64,000 bases of DNA from Rhizobium mongolense USDA 1844 (GTDB lineage: Bacteria > Pseudomonadota > Alphaproteobacteria > Rhizobiales > Rhizobiaceae). The translations under genes were made by a program, and so were the position numbers. This document shows positions 44,389 to 53,421 of this stretch, piece by piece (position 1 is the first letter of the stretch; each line of letters begins with the position of its first letter). The notes below the pieces were generated by a model. It saw only the letters and a list, made by a program, of their open reading frames with translations, did not search any database and was not told the origin of the DNA. The stretch is taken from the NCBI RefSeq assembly GCF_000419765.1, contig NZ_ATTQ01000002.1:422018-486017 (forward strand). Direction: 5' to 3'.

Positions 44389-45345
44389 TCACGCGTCCAC
44401 GACTTCGAGCAACTGCCTGCCAAAATCGACGGCGCGGTCATCGGTGCGCATTTCGGCGCGCAAAATGTCGCCGGGCGCGAGGTAGCGTGTGTGGGCGGTC
44501 GCTTCTTCGACGATCGCATCCTTCCGCTCCGAATCCTTGAAGAGCTTGGTCGTCAGAATCTGGGCCAGGGCGGCATTCGCTTGCAGGATCACGCCGCCCG
44601 GCGTCCCGGTCAGGACGAGATCGCCCGCAGACAGGTCCATCAGAGACACAATGTCGTTGAGGCAGGTTTCCGGGCGAAAGACGAAGTCCCGAGTATGGGC
44701 CGACTGCCGCAGTTCGTCGTTCAGCCAGAGACGGATCTCAATCCTGTCGAGCAGATCCGCTACCTCGTCCGCTTCCGGAATGACCAGCCAAGGACCACAG
44801 GGGCAGAAGGTACGGGCGCTTTTGCCGCGGAACCACTGCAAGAAGGCTTCGCCGAACATGACGTCGCGGGCTGACAGGTCGTTACACAGGACGAGTCCGC
44901 CGATGAAATCGCCGAGCGTCTCGCGGGTGACGTGGTCGCCTGCACCTAGTGGTCGCTTCAGGACAAGCCCGAGTTCCACTTCGTAGTCGAGCATCTGACA
45001 TCCGGCCGGCCGGATAACGGGATCGAACGCTCCCGACAGCGAGGAGGCGGCCTTCATGAAGAGCAGATTCTTCTGTCGTGGCGCATGCCCCGATTGATCC
45101 GCGTGATCTGCATAGTTCAGACCCTGGCAGATGATCTGCGCCGGCGCTGTGACGGGGCTCAGAATGTTTGCAGAGCTGATCGGGAAACGTTCAGCGCCTG
45201 CCAGCATCCTGAGCTCTGCCGGAGGAAGGCGCAGGATGTCGGCGGTGGAGACGAAGGTGCCCTCGAGCGGGGCGATCTCTTCTCCGTCCAAAATTCCCCA
45301 CAAGGGTTCTCCGCCGATCGTAAATCGGGTCACTTTAACTACCAT
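44389..45345 (-). CDS. Fumarylacetoacetate hydrolase family protein
   Basis: The 318-residue protein has the FAH metal-binding pattern: LDYEVELGLVLKRP (Glu ligands), GGLVLCNDLSARD (Asp ligand) and LVLTGTPGGV near the C terminus. FAH-family enzymes cleave C-C bonds of beta-diketo products or hydrate/decarboxylate ring-cleavage products. Here it most likely acts after ring opening by one of the dioxygenase-like neighbours. An AAAGGAA site precedes the ATG at 45345. Confidence 0.9.
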   Translation of the reverse strand: MVVKVTRFTIGGEPLWGILDGEEIAPLEGTFVSTADILRLPPAELRMLAGAERFPISSANILSPVTAPAQIICQGLNYADHADQSGHAPRQKNLLFMKAASSLSGAFDPVIRPAGCQMLDYEVELGLVLKRPLGAGDHVTRETLGDFIGGLVLCNDLSARDVMFGEAFLQWFRGKSARTFCPCGPWLVIPEADEVADLLDRIEIRLWLNDELRQSAHTRDFVFRPETCLNDIVSLMDLSAGDLVLTGTPGGVILQANAALAQILTTKLFKDSERKDAIVEEATAHTRYLAPGDILRAEMRTDDRAVDFGRQLLEVVDA

Positions 45346-45426
45346 TTCATTTCCTTTCTTTGGAGGGGTCGCTTCGAAAGCGGCTCGAATGTCCGCTCGC
45401 AGCGCCATTTGAAGGTCGCAGCGGGG

Positions 45427-46104
45427 TCAAGCGCGGTCCTTGCCGTTAAGGTCTCCGTATCGCTCGCGATAATTCTCGATCGTATCCATCGCACCGCAGA
45501 ATTCGACATTGTGCCAGTCGGGATCGTAGAGGTAACAGGCCACGTTGCCGCCGGTCTCACCATCACCCAAAGGCGCTTCGTTGTTGTGGCGGACTGGACC
45601 GTAGTTCAGGGGGAATCCTTCGGCCTGCTGTTGTTGGGCAAAGGCCAGGACATCCTCCAGTCGGTTTCCTTTTACCTCGAGCGCGAAATGGAAGAAGCTC
45701 ATTCCCGAAGGTACGGTAACCATGCCTGAGGGATCGTATTCCTCGACGAGCACGAGGCATTCCTCGTGGTCAGTTGCACTCATGTAGCAGCAGCTAATAC
45801 GCCAGCCCTCCTTGAACGGATGCGGTTCCGGCTTACAGGTGCGGCTGTGGATCATGCCGGCAACTTGCTCGTACCAGGCCCGGCTTCGCGCGATGTCGCG
45901 CACGTAGATGGAGAGCTGCCCGATATGACAAACGAGCGAAGGCTTGAAGACGCCGTAGTCCTCAGTCTTGTTGGAGAACCGCCGCTTCGTCAGCGTCGGC
46001 CACAACAGCACCATTTCGCGAAACCATTTCCGCTTCAGGAGGCCCGAGAAGCGTAGCTTGAATGGGGGTAGGACGTTCGGAGGAACAAAAGCGGTGTTGC
46101 TCAT
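45427..46104 (-). CDS. VOC-family protein, probable extradiol ring-cleavage dioxygenase
   Basis: The 225-residue protein has an N-terminal 50-residue extension followed by a VOC domain pair. The three expected metal ligands are His60 (CHIGQLSIYVRD), His139 (SFFHFALEV) and Glu201 (NVEFCGAM), the 2-His-1-carboxylate arrangement of type-I extradiol dioxygenases. It starts inside the last codons of the next VOC gene (ATGA overlap), so the two are translationally coupled and may form a complex. Substrate is likely a di- or trihydroxylated aromatic made by the hydroxytransferase. Confidence 0.85.
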   Translation of the reverse strand: MSNTAFVPPNVLPPFKLRFSGLLKRKWFREMVLLWPTLTKRRFSNKTEDYGVFKPSLVCHIGQLSIYVRDIARSRAWYEQVAGMIHSRTCKPEPHPFKEGWRISCCYMSATDHEECLVLVEEYDPSGMVTVPSGMSFFHFALEVKGNRLEDVLAFAQQQQAEGFPLNYGPVRHNNEAPLGDGETGGNVACYLYDPDWHNVEFCGAMDTIENYRERYGDLNGKDRA

Positions 46105-46535
46105 CTGCTGGGCTCCTCAATAATCTCAATCCAGTGCTTGTCGGGGTCCCGGAGGCAAAAGGCAGACGAGGCCGGGCGCGCGGAGGCGAGCATGCGCCCC
46201 TCGCGGATCGGCAAGCCCATCTCTCGTGCGCGCCGTTTGACGTCGTCGATTGCCTCTGCGTCCTTCACTGCCAGCGTGAAGTGCAGCATGGAATTGTTGT
46301 CCATCTTCAGCTTGTGATGCTTCACCAGGCAGATGTCGTGATGGTAGAAGCCGAACGAGAAGAAATGCATTTCCTGCTGCGACAAACGCATTGCGGCGCT
46401 GCTGTCTGGATGGTTGAGAGCGGAGAACTGCAGGTCGAAGAGCTTGATATAGAAAGCCTTTGAGCGTTCCAGGTCGGTAACGTAGAAGACGTGGTGTTGA
46501 AGGTTGGTGACGGGGATCCGAGTTGGAGCATTCAT
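46101..46535 (-). CDS. Single-domain VOC protein
   Basis: The 144-residue protein is a glyoxalase/dioxygenase-fold unit with His15 (LQHHVFYVTDLERS), His85 (MLHFTLAV) and Glu137 (HWIEIIE) as probable metal ligands. CAGGAG precedes the ATG. Overlap with the following VOC gene suggests partnership. It may be a small extradiol dioxygenase, a glyoxalase-like isomerase or a regulatory subunit; sequence alone does not decide. Confidence 0.83.
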   Translation of the reverse strand: MNAPTRIPVTNLQHHVFYVTDLERSKAFYIKLFDLQFSALNHPDSSAAMRLSQQEMHFFSFGFYHHDICLVKHHKLKMDNNSMLHFTLAVKDAEAIDDVKRRAREMGLPIREGRMLASARPASSAFCLRDPDKHWIEIIEEPSR

Positions 46536-46641
46536 GATTGGGCTCCTGACTGCTGGTTTGACCAAGAGAATGCTGGCGCGCCGATCTCGTAACGGGCATG
46601 ATTGATCGCCATGATTGATGTCCTTTTCTTCTCGCGAATTT

Positions 46642-48570
46642 TCAGGGGAATTGCGCCTTAAAGGCGTAGCGACCCAGTTTCTCGCGGAGAGGGCCTGGAT
46701 CGCCCTCGGTTGCAATTCTTGCCAGCAGCCCGAGCCGGACGTCTTGAACGACCGAAAGCGATTCGAGCTTCACGCCGGACGTCACCGCCTCCTGACGCAC
46801 GACATCCTCGATCTCCAGCATCGACAGGGCTGGCTTGAAGATCTTGCCGACGGGTGTGATGGGCAGCGCGGCCAGGATCCGGACCGATTTGGGATGCGCA
46901 GCGCGCTCGGGAATACGGTCGACGGCATGGGCAAGCAGGTCCGCCTCCGATGCCGTCGTCGCCGGCTTCAACTGAACATAGAGGACCGGCAGTTCTCCGG
47001 CCCGCTCATCGGGCCGTCCCACCGCTGCGGCGAGTTGCACCGCCGGGTGATCTTGCATTGCATTTTCGATCAGCTTGGGATCGATGTTATGGCCGCCCCG
47101 GATAATGAGCTCCTTCTTGCGACCCGTCAGCCAGAAGTAGCCGTCCGTGTCCTGGCGTGCGAGATCGCCGGTATTCAGCCAGCGCTCGCCACCAATCTCG
47201 AGCCAGAGCCCGTTGTTGTGTTGGGCATTGATGTAACCGGCAAAGACATTCGGCCCGCGGATCGCGAGCACGCCGACCTCTTCCGTCCCCGCGAATCCGG
47301 TGAAGCAGCCAGAATCGTCAAGTCTGACCACTGCCATTTTCTGGTAGGGAAGACGCAGGCCGATCGAACCGATGCGTCGCTCGCCTTCCGGCGGATTGAC
47401 GCTGGAAACACACGCGCCTTCCGTCAGGCCGTAGGCCTCCAGAATGCGGATTCCGATCGTCTTTTCGAAATTGCGGAACAGTTCCACGGGCATCGGAGCC
47501 GCGCCGCAAAAACCGTAGCCGACGCTCGAAATGTCGCGGTCGCCGACCGGCACCTGCAGCAGTTCCGAATATACAGTCGGAACGCCCGAGAAGGCCACGA
47601 CCCGATAGTGTTCGACGATCTCCCAAAAGGACGGAATAACGCCCTCTCCGCGATAGCCATGCGGCGTGCCCATGACGACATGTCCGCCTTGCGACCACGG
47701 GATGAGGCCCGTCACCAGCTGTCCGTTGACGTGGAAGAGCGGTAGGCCGCAGAAGATCGTCTTGCCCGGTGCGAACACACTCCCGATGAAGGCTTGGGTG
47801 GACCAGGCGTCGAATACTTCCGACAAATGGGCACGCGCGGCGATCTTGGGCAGTCCGGTCGTGCCGCCTGTGCAGAAGTATGAAGAGATCTCTCCGGGAC
47901 GGGGCATTTCGAAGGTCAACCCGTCGCCGCGTTCCGCGGAAATTTCCTGACGCAGGCTGAGAACGGGGATGGAACGGCCGTCGACACGTAGAGCCTGCGA
48001 GCGTACCTTCGTCGCTTCCTCGGCGGTGCCGTGGAGATACGGTTCGAAACTGACGGTCAGAATTCCTTGCAAGTCCGGCACATTCGCCGCGGCCTTGATC
48101 GCCTTCTGCCAGATGTCGGTTCCCGGAAAGGGAGCCAGAGTGACGAGCCATTTTGCCTTCCCGGCTATGAGGAGCTCGGAGATCTGTCCCGCTTCAAGCA
48201 GAGGATTGATCGCGAAGGCGATGCCCGCCGCCTCGCCGCCCCAGATCACAAAATGCGCTTCGGGCAGATTGGGCAGCACCAAGGCCACGACGTCGTCGCG
48301 GCCGATTCCCAGACGCCGCAGGGCATTGGCCGTCCTCGTGATGTCAGCGAGGAGCTCGCCATGCGTCCAGACGAAGGGATCACGGAAGTTGTCAGAGCGC
48401 AGAAAGAAGGACAGGGCAAGCTGATCCGGCGCGATAGCGGCGCCGCGCGCAAGCATCTCGTAGGTGCTTGCCGGGAGGTTACGCTCCGGCAGCGGGATTT
48501 GCTCGAATGCCTCGACATCGGGCAATGCGACAATGGGGCGACCGTCGCCGCCAGGGGTTATTGCGAGCAT
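46642..48570 (-). CDS. AMP-forming acyl/aryl-CoA ligase
   Basis: The 642-residue ANL enzyme has the core motifs in order: phosphate loop YFCTGGTTGLPKIA (normally SGTTGxPK), AYGLTEG, TGDLAR, GRKKELIIRGG, and PVGKIFKP with the C-terminal catalytic Lys. The unusual phosphate-loop start with Cys-Thr in place of Ser is visible. It would activate a carboxylic acid such as an aromatic or fatty acid to its CoA thioester. Length is large for the family; the last ~60 residues form a helical tail. It shares the cluster with the hydroxytransferase, separated by a TetR gene. Confidence 0.88.
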   Translation of the reverse strand: MLAITPGGDGRPIVALPDVEAFEQIPLPERNLPASTYEMLARGAAIAPDQLALSFFLRSDNFRDPFVWTHGELLADITRTANALRRLGIGRDDVVALVLPNLPEAHFVIWGGEAAGIAFAINPLLEAGQISELLIAGKAKWLVTLAPFPGTDIWQKAIKAAANVPDLQGILTVSFEPYLHGTAEEATKVRSQALRVDGRSIPVLSLRQEISAERGDGLTFEMPRPGEISSYFCTGGTTGLPKIAARAHLSEVFDAWSTQAFIGSVFAPGKTIFCGLPLFHVNGQLVTGLIPWSQGGHVVMGTPHGYRGEGVIPSFWEIVEHYRVVAFSGVPTVYSELLQVPVGDRDISSVGYGFCGAAPMPVELFRNFEKTIGIRILEAYGLTEGACVSSVNPPEGERRIGSIGLRLPYQKMAVVRLDDSGCFTGFAGTEEVGVLAIRGPNVFAGYINAQHNNGLWLEIGGERWLNTGDLARQDTDGYFWLTGRKKELIIRGGHNIDPKLIENAMQDHPAVQLAAAVGRPDERAGELPVLYVQLKPATTASEADLLAHAVDRIPERAAHPKSVRILAALPITPVGKIFKPALSMLEIEDVVRQEAVTSGVKLESLSVVQDVRLGLLARIATEGDPGPLREKLGRYAFKAQFP

Positions 48571-48761
48571 AGTGATCTTCCTCCCTATAGGTCCGCGCCG
48601 GCTCTCTTGGACAGCGGCAGCAACTCCAAATTAGCGATGCGACGAGCTTCCTCCGGCTCGATCTCAAGTGTCCGGAGCACGAACTCCGCCGCGTCGGATC
48701 CAGCGCCAGGTCTTATGGCCCTGCAACACCAGAAACAGTGCAGAGAGACCGGTGCCGGCAA

Positions 48762-49415
48762 TCATCGCCAGCATTGAGAGGGCCCGTTCCGCAGGGCCTC
48801 AACACTGAAGGAAATCAAGTCTTCGGGCGTAATGAGCGAGCGCCTGAAATGAAAGTTCTTGATAGCTTTCGGCTCCCAGAGTGCCGCAGTTGACCCGCAA
48901 AGGCATTCAGCGGCCCGTAGGATGTCCTGCTGTCGAAATTCCCGTGCACGGACACCCTCTTCGACAAGTTCAGCGACGACGTCGATTACGCGTTTTGCGT
49001 GTACCTCGAAAGCGGGCCAGCGCTCGTCATCGGCGACCGTGAGCAGCTCGAATATCTTTTCCTCATCCCGCATGAGAGCAAGAACACGTCTATGCAGCCC
49101 CAGCATGAACTCTCGGAGCGTTTCTGCACTGGTAAATCTTCCGGAGCCCGGTTGCATGACGGGAAAATTGTTTTCGAGCACTTGCGCAACAAGCTCGTCG
49201 TACAACGCCAGTTTGGACGGGAAGAACCTGTAGACATTTGCTGGCGACATTTTGAGGTAGCTCGCGATGTCGCGCACGTTCGTTTTCCCGGATCCATAGA
49301 TCGCGCACAAAGTCTCTGCCGCACTGAGAATGCGGGCAACGTTCGTTCCCTGGCTCTCCTGCCGGCTTGTTCGCCGGTGGGTCATGTCCGAGCGGCAATG
49401 ATCGCTGTCAAGCAT
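48762..49415 (-). CDS. TetR-family regulator inside the hydroxytransferase cluster
   Basis: The 217-residue protein has a TetR helix-turn-helix (DIASYLKMSPANVYRFFPSK) and a helical ligand domain. Its ATG at 49415 overlaps the end of the Fe-S subunit gene by 8 bases, so it is cotranscribed and coupled; an internal ATG at 49385 is an alternative. It differs strongly from the two paralogues near 40 kb. It may be the actual repressor of the island promoters, or act only on the ligase gene, before which a 190-base gap exists. Confidence 0.9.
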   Translation of the reverse strand: MLDSDHCRSDMTHRRTSRQESQGTNVARILSAAETLCAIYGSGKTNVRDIASYLKMSPANVYRFFPSKLALYDELVAQVLENNFPVMQPGSGRFTSAETLREFMLGLHRRVLALMRDEEKIFELLTVADDERWPAFEVHAKRVIDVVAELVEEGVRAREFRQQDILRAAECLCGSTAALWEPKAIKNFHFRRSLITPEDLISFSVEALRNGPSQCWR

Positions 49416-50283
49416 CGGCGTCCCTCCGCGCGTCTGCGGCGCCGGGGCGGGCCACCCTCAGTTCGCCCAGATAGACGCTCTCGGACAGGACGCAGTCACG
49501 CCAGACGCTGCCATGGGCATGGGACACTTCGACACGATATGTGCCGCCATCCCCGGCGAGATTGTCGAAGCGAAAGTCGCCGAAGCCGTCGGTGACTGTC
49601 TTCGTGAGAACCTTGCCTCTCTGAGACAGGGTGACCTCCGCCCCTTCAAGACATTCCACCGCCCCGGCGATGTCGACGCTGACGCTGCCGCCGATGAAGC
49701 ATGTCTCCCACCGTTCCAAACCTCGGTACCAGACGCGGGGCTTGGTCCCGAGCTCGGGCTTTTGCACCTTGAGCCCCTCGGTGGCCGCCATCCGCTCCAT
49801 GGCGGTGTCGCTGAGCTTCACCGCCTCGAAGACCTCCGTCGGACAACTCTGCTGGCAGCGAGGCTGCTGCCAGCCCTGATCGAGCAGGTGGACGTCGAAG
49901 ATCCAGGTCTGCGGCACCTGCTGCTCCTCGTTCCAGACGATTGCCCGGTACGGGCACGAGCCGAGAATGTCCTTGCGGCCCCGAGCCTTCTCCGGATCAA
50001 TAATAACGATGCCGTCGTCGCGTTTGCGAATGGCGTCGCCCGCATATTGCATGCAAGGCGCGTCATCGCAGTGGTTGCACATCACCGGCAAATAGGTGGT
50101 CTCCACCATGGGCACACTGCCCTGCGCTCGGCGCAGGATGCGGATCGTGCTCTCACCCACGGCAGCGGCCGGCGCCGAATAGCCGGGAAAGTCGTTGCCG
50201 ACATGTTCGTCCCGGTCCGCGATCACGCAATTATAGCAGTTCTCGCAGCGGCCGACGTTGATGATCAGGTTCCACTTGCTCAA
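49408..50283 (-). CDS. Fe-S subunit of molybdenum hydroxytransferase (AthS/RhS type)
   Basis: The 291-residue protein has ferredoxin Cys groups C13-C16-C19, C69-C72-C77, C110 (SCPY) and C143/C147 (RCQQSCP), and a C-terminal Cna-B-like beta-sandwich (about 205-285, DGFGDFRFDNLAG). This is the layout of the transhydroxylase/resorcinol-hydroxylase small subunit. Compared with the Pelobacter subunit as I recall it, the fourth Cys of the first group and the CxxC before HLLD are replaced (WIFD here), so two [4Fe-4S] clusters rather than three are predicted. TTG start overlaps the large-subunit stop; AGGAGG precedes it. Confidence 0.9.
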   Translation of the reverse strand: MSKWNLIINVGRCENCYNCVIADRDEHVGNDFPGYSAPAAAVGESTIRILRRAQGSVPMVETTYLPVMCNHCDDAPCMQYAGDAIRKRDDGIVIIDPEKARGRKDILGSCPYRAIVWNEEQQVPQTWIFDVHLLDQGWQQPRCQQSCPTEVFEAVKLSDTAMERMAATEGLKVQKPELGTKPRVWYRGLERWETCFIGGSVSVDIAGAVECLEGAEVTLSQRGKVLTKTVTDGFGDFRFDNLAGDGGTYRVEVSHAHGSVWRDCVLSESVYLGELRVARPGAADARRDADA

Positions 50284-53200
50284 GACTTCCTCCTACGCCG
50301 CGCAGCCATCTTGAAGGCGTCCGCGTTCTGCCACTTCTCGATTTGCACAAGGCAGGAATTGGGAGCCATGCTGCTGGTTCCGCGGGTCTGCGATCGGTCC
50401 GAGGTAAGGATGTTCAGGCAGCCGCCGATCTCGATGGTCTCTCCGGCAAGTTCGATAAGCTGGAACTCGGCGCTGGCCTCATAGGACTTGACGACGCCTG
50501 GAGTGACCAGGGGCGAAATGTCGGCAGCGCAGATCACGGCGCCGCGGTCGTTGAAGATTTTCACCAGGTCACGATGGGCAATGCCCCGGGCGGCGGCATC
50601 GGTCGGGTTGAGACGCAGCAACCAGAAGCGATGGCCAGCAATCAGGGCACGATGGTCCTCCACCTGATTGACCGCGCTGTTCTTGCCGTCCATGCTGGTG
50701 TGGAAGCTGTAGCGGCTGTGCGTGGCGATCATCTGCAGCGGATAGCGCTCCGTCAGCTCGGTGGTGCGCAGCCCTTCCCAGGAGTGAATGTAGCGATTGA
50801 CCGGTGGCCGGTCCGGATTGTCCGCCGTGTTCCGCTTGAGGACCTCGGGCACGAATTCCAGCTTGCCGCTCGGCGTCTGCAGGCCCATGCCGAACTCTTC
50901 GGCATACTGGGATGGCATCGGAAGCGGTTCCGGCAGATCCTTGCGCCTGCTCTCGGCGAACCAGCGCATGTCGACGGGCTGGCGCAGCTCCGGCTTTTCG
51001 GGCGGCACGACGTAGTAGCCCTTGCGACAGAATTTCTTCCAGGCAATTTCGCCGGGCAGATCCGACGAATCGAACACCCGCTTGACCCAGTCGAGTTCGC
51101 TGCAGCCCTCGGTGAAGACGGCGCCAAGGCCAAGCCGGGTCAGGATGGCAGTGAATATCTCGTAGTCAGACTTCGACTCGCCCAAGGGCTCGATGCACTT
51201 ATGCTGGAGTGTGATGACGCGATGGTTGACGACATTCACGCCGTGATGGGCGTAGCCTCCGGAATTCGCCCATTCTCCGATGTCCCAGCGCTCCAGTGAA
51301 GTGCAGGCCGGCAGAATGATATCGGCAAACTGGGCCTCGCCCTCCATCCAGATGGACTGGTTCACCACGCACTCGATGCTCTCGTGCCGATAGGCGTCTA
51401 CCCAGCGCCCCGATCGAGTCACGGTGCTCAGGGACGATCCGCCGTAGCGGTAGATCATGTGAATCGGCGAGTAGCCCGGCATGGGATAGGTGAAGGGCGC
51501 GAACTGGGCCTCCTGGGCCATGCCGTCCCAGAGATAGCCGGTGGCCTCGCCGTTGATGATCGCGTCGGGCAGTTGCTGGCGCGGCACCATCTGCTTGACG
51601 GGATTCATCGTCAGGATGTGCGGCATGCGCTGATAGTTGTTCACCGCATTGCCGGTCCAGGCCAGGTCACCGGAGATCCCTCCGTCGGCATAGCCCGGAA
51701 AATAGAAATGCAGGTCGTGGGGGACCCCGATCTGGAGACCGCCGAAATTGACGCCCGGCTTGCCCCAGCCCTGCATCGCCATCATCATGATCATGCAACG
51801 CGCCCATTGCGCACCGGTCGCCCCGCGGCTTGCACCGCCGAAGCCGGTGCCGGTCATGCCGACGGCAAGATAGACCTTCTTGCGGCCCCACTTGCGCGCG
51901 AGGGCGCGCACATCCCTGGCAGGGATGCCGGTCTCGGCCTCCTGCCATTCAGGGCTCTTGGAAACGCCATCGGTTTCGCCCAGCAGGTACGCCTTCCATT
52001 CCTCAAAGCCGGTGGTGCGATTGGCGACGTACTCCTCGTCATAAAGGCCTTCCGTGATCCAGACATACATGATCGCATGGGCCAAGGCTGCGTCGGTCTG
52101 AGGTCGGACGGGAAACCAGCGTCCGCCCAGCAACTGGGCTGTCGGATTGCAATGCGGGTCGATATGAACGAACTCGATTCCGAGTTCCTTGGCCCATAGA
52201 CGACGCGTTGTGCCCTCAAACCCCGCATAGGCTCCATTGGTGCTTTCGGGATCGCAGGACCAGAAGACGATCATCTCGGCTTCCTTGAGGCAATCCTCCA
52301 CCCCGCCATAGCCCGCAGGCACGCCGACCCGCATTGAGTTGCCGAAATGGTGCATCGCGCCCCAGTACCAGCCCTCCCAGCTGTCCGGGTTGGCGGCAAC
52401 CCGGGTGAAGCCGATCAGGTTGGCGAACCGTATCAGCGAGCTCAGGTAATAGCCCACATTGCCCCACTGGTGGTGGGACGACATCGGGAACGTGATGGAA
52501 CCCGGCCCATGAACGCGCTTCTGCCGATTGATCTCCGTGGCGACGATGTCCAGCGCCTCCTCCCAGCTGATCCGCACGTAGCCGGATTTGCCGCGGTTTT
52601 GGGGATTGCGTTCGCCATTGGGATCGAAATCCATCCGCTTCATCGGGTAGAGGATACGCTTGTCCGAATAGACCAGGGATTTCATCGTCAGGGCGTGCGG
52701 CGCTACCAGCGCCCGGCGGGGCGGACTGAACTTGCGGCCGCGAGCCTCGATCACCCAGGTGGATGGATCGGTTACGTCGAACTCGATGGGCGTAACCCGC
52801 AGGATGCGGCCATCCTTGACGTAAACGAACAGGGGACCACCGTTGGTGCAGGTGGTGTAGCGGAGGCTGCCATCGGGCATCGGCGTTCCCATGGACAGGC
52901 CGGCGGTCTCGCTCATGTTGAGCGTCTGCGTGAACCAAACAACGAGCTCGTCCGGCCCGGTGGTCACCACCTTGAAGTTCTTGGCCGCGTGGATGATCTC
53001 GCCCTGATCACGATTGGGAAGCAGCAGTTTCAGGGCCGTCGAGACGTCCTTGAACGTCATGTTCACTTGCGCCTGGGCCGCCGCGCCCGGACGGGACCGG
53101 AATTTGCCGCTCTGGACCTCGACGATGCGACCGATGCTCCCATCCTGGAGGCCAATCCATGCGACGATGTCGCGCTGTCTCAGCCGCTCCCGGAACGCAG

Positions 53201-53294
53201 GGACTCGGGAGGCTGTGCGGTTGAGCACTTTGGGCAGGGCAACAAGGATGGTCCTCAGAACCTGCCGGTTCATTCTAGATTTTAAGGCTAGCAT
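50280..53294 (-). CDS. Molybdopterin hydroxytransferase large subunit with N-terminal SCP2-like domain (pyrogallol transhydroxylase family)
   Basis: The 1004-residue protein has an SCP2-like region at about 40-125 (IVAWIGLQDGSIGRIVEVQSG, shown only in part) not found in the ~875-residue Pelobacter AthL. From about residue 149 (CTNGGPLFVYV) the molybdopterin oxidoreductase begins and continues to the C terminus. By recall of AthL, the catalytic residues are all kept: His274 (SSHHQWGN), Asp304 and the Mo ligand Ser305 (NPDSWEGW), and Tyr535 (FYFPGY), with identical spacing. No N-terminal 4Fe-4S motif, also normal for this branch. The start ATG overlaps the stop of a 31-codon leader ORF. Confidence 0.88.
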   Translation of the reverse strand: MLALKSRMNRQVLRTILVALPKVLNRTASRVPAFRERLRQRDIVAWIGLQDGSIGRIVEVQSGKFRSRPGAAAQAQVNMTFKDVSTALKLLLPNRDQGEIIHAAKNFKVVTTGPDELVVWFTQTLNMSETAGLSMGTPMPDGSLRYTTCTNGGPLFVYVKDGRILRVTPIEFDVTDPSTWVIEARGRKFSPPRRALVAPHALTMKSLVYSDKRILYPMKRMDFDPNGERNPQNRGKSGYVRISWEEALDIVATEINRQKRVHGPGSITFPMSSHHQWGNVGYYLSSLIRFANLIGFTRVAANPDSWEGWYWGAMHHFGNSMRVGVPAGYGGVEDCLKEAEMIVFWSCDPESTNGAYAGFEGTTRRLWAKELGIEFVHIDPHCNPTAQLLGGRWFPVRPQTDAALAHAIMYVWITEGLYDEEYVANRTTGFEEWKAYLLGETDGVSKSPEWQEAETGIPARDVRALARKWGRKKVYLAVGMTGTGFGGASRGATGAQWARCMIMMMAMQGWGKPGVNFGGLQIGVPHDLHFYFPGYADGGISGDLAWTGNAVNNYQRMPHILTMNPVKQMVPRQQLPDAIINGEATGYLWDGMAQEAQFAPFTYPMPGYSPIHMIYRYGGSSLSTVTRSGRWVDAYRHESIECVVNQSIWMEGEAQFADIILPACTSLERWDIGEWANSGGYAHHGVNVVNHRVITLQHKCIEPLGESKSDYEIFTAILTRLGLGAVFTEGCSELDWVKRVFDSSDLPGEIAWKKFCRKGYYVVPPEKPELRQPVDMRWFAESRRKDLPEPLPMPSQYAEEFGMGLQTPSGKLEFVPEVLKRNTADNPDRPPVNRYIHSWEGLRTTELTERYPLQMIATHSRYSFHTSMDGKNSAVNQVEDHRALIAGHRFWLLRLNPTDAAARGIAHRDLVKIFNDRGAVICAADISPLVTPGVVKSYEASAEFQLIELAGETIEIGGCLNILTSDRSQTRGTSSMAPNSCLVQIEKWQNADAFKMAARRRRKS

Positions 53295-53383
53295 GTCGTG
53301 GCGGTCCGCGAGCCGAAATGTTCGATTGGGGGGCCGTAGAAAAACCGTCTGATCGCGGCATCGCGCGAGGCTTGCAGCTTCAT
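53288..53383 (-). CDS. Leader ORF of 31 codons before the large subunit
   Basis: GGAGGAG stands eight bases before the ATG at 53383, the only strong ribosome-binding site in the region. The 31-residue peptide starts MKLQASRDAAIRRFF. Its TAG overlaps the large-subunit ATG as ATGCTAG, so the big gene, which has no Shine-Dalgarno of its own, could be translated by re-initiation. A frameshift that separated a true N terminus is an alternative. Confidence 0.5.
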   Translation of the reverse strand: MKLQASRDAAIRRFFYGPPIEHFGSRTATTC

Positions 53384-53421
53384 TGATTGGTTCTCCTCCC
53401 AAACCCATTCCTCAATATTGA

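Noticed and set aside
53288..53383. Frameshifted true N terminus of the large subunit
   Set aside because: Cannot be excluded, but the ATGCTAG overlap is characteristic of coupling, so a leader ORF is preferred.
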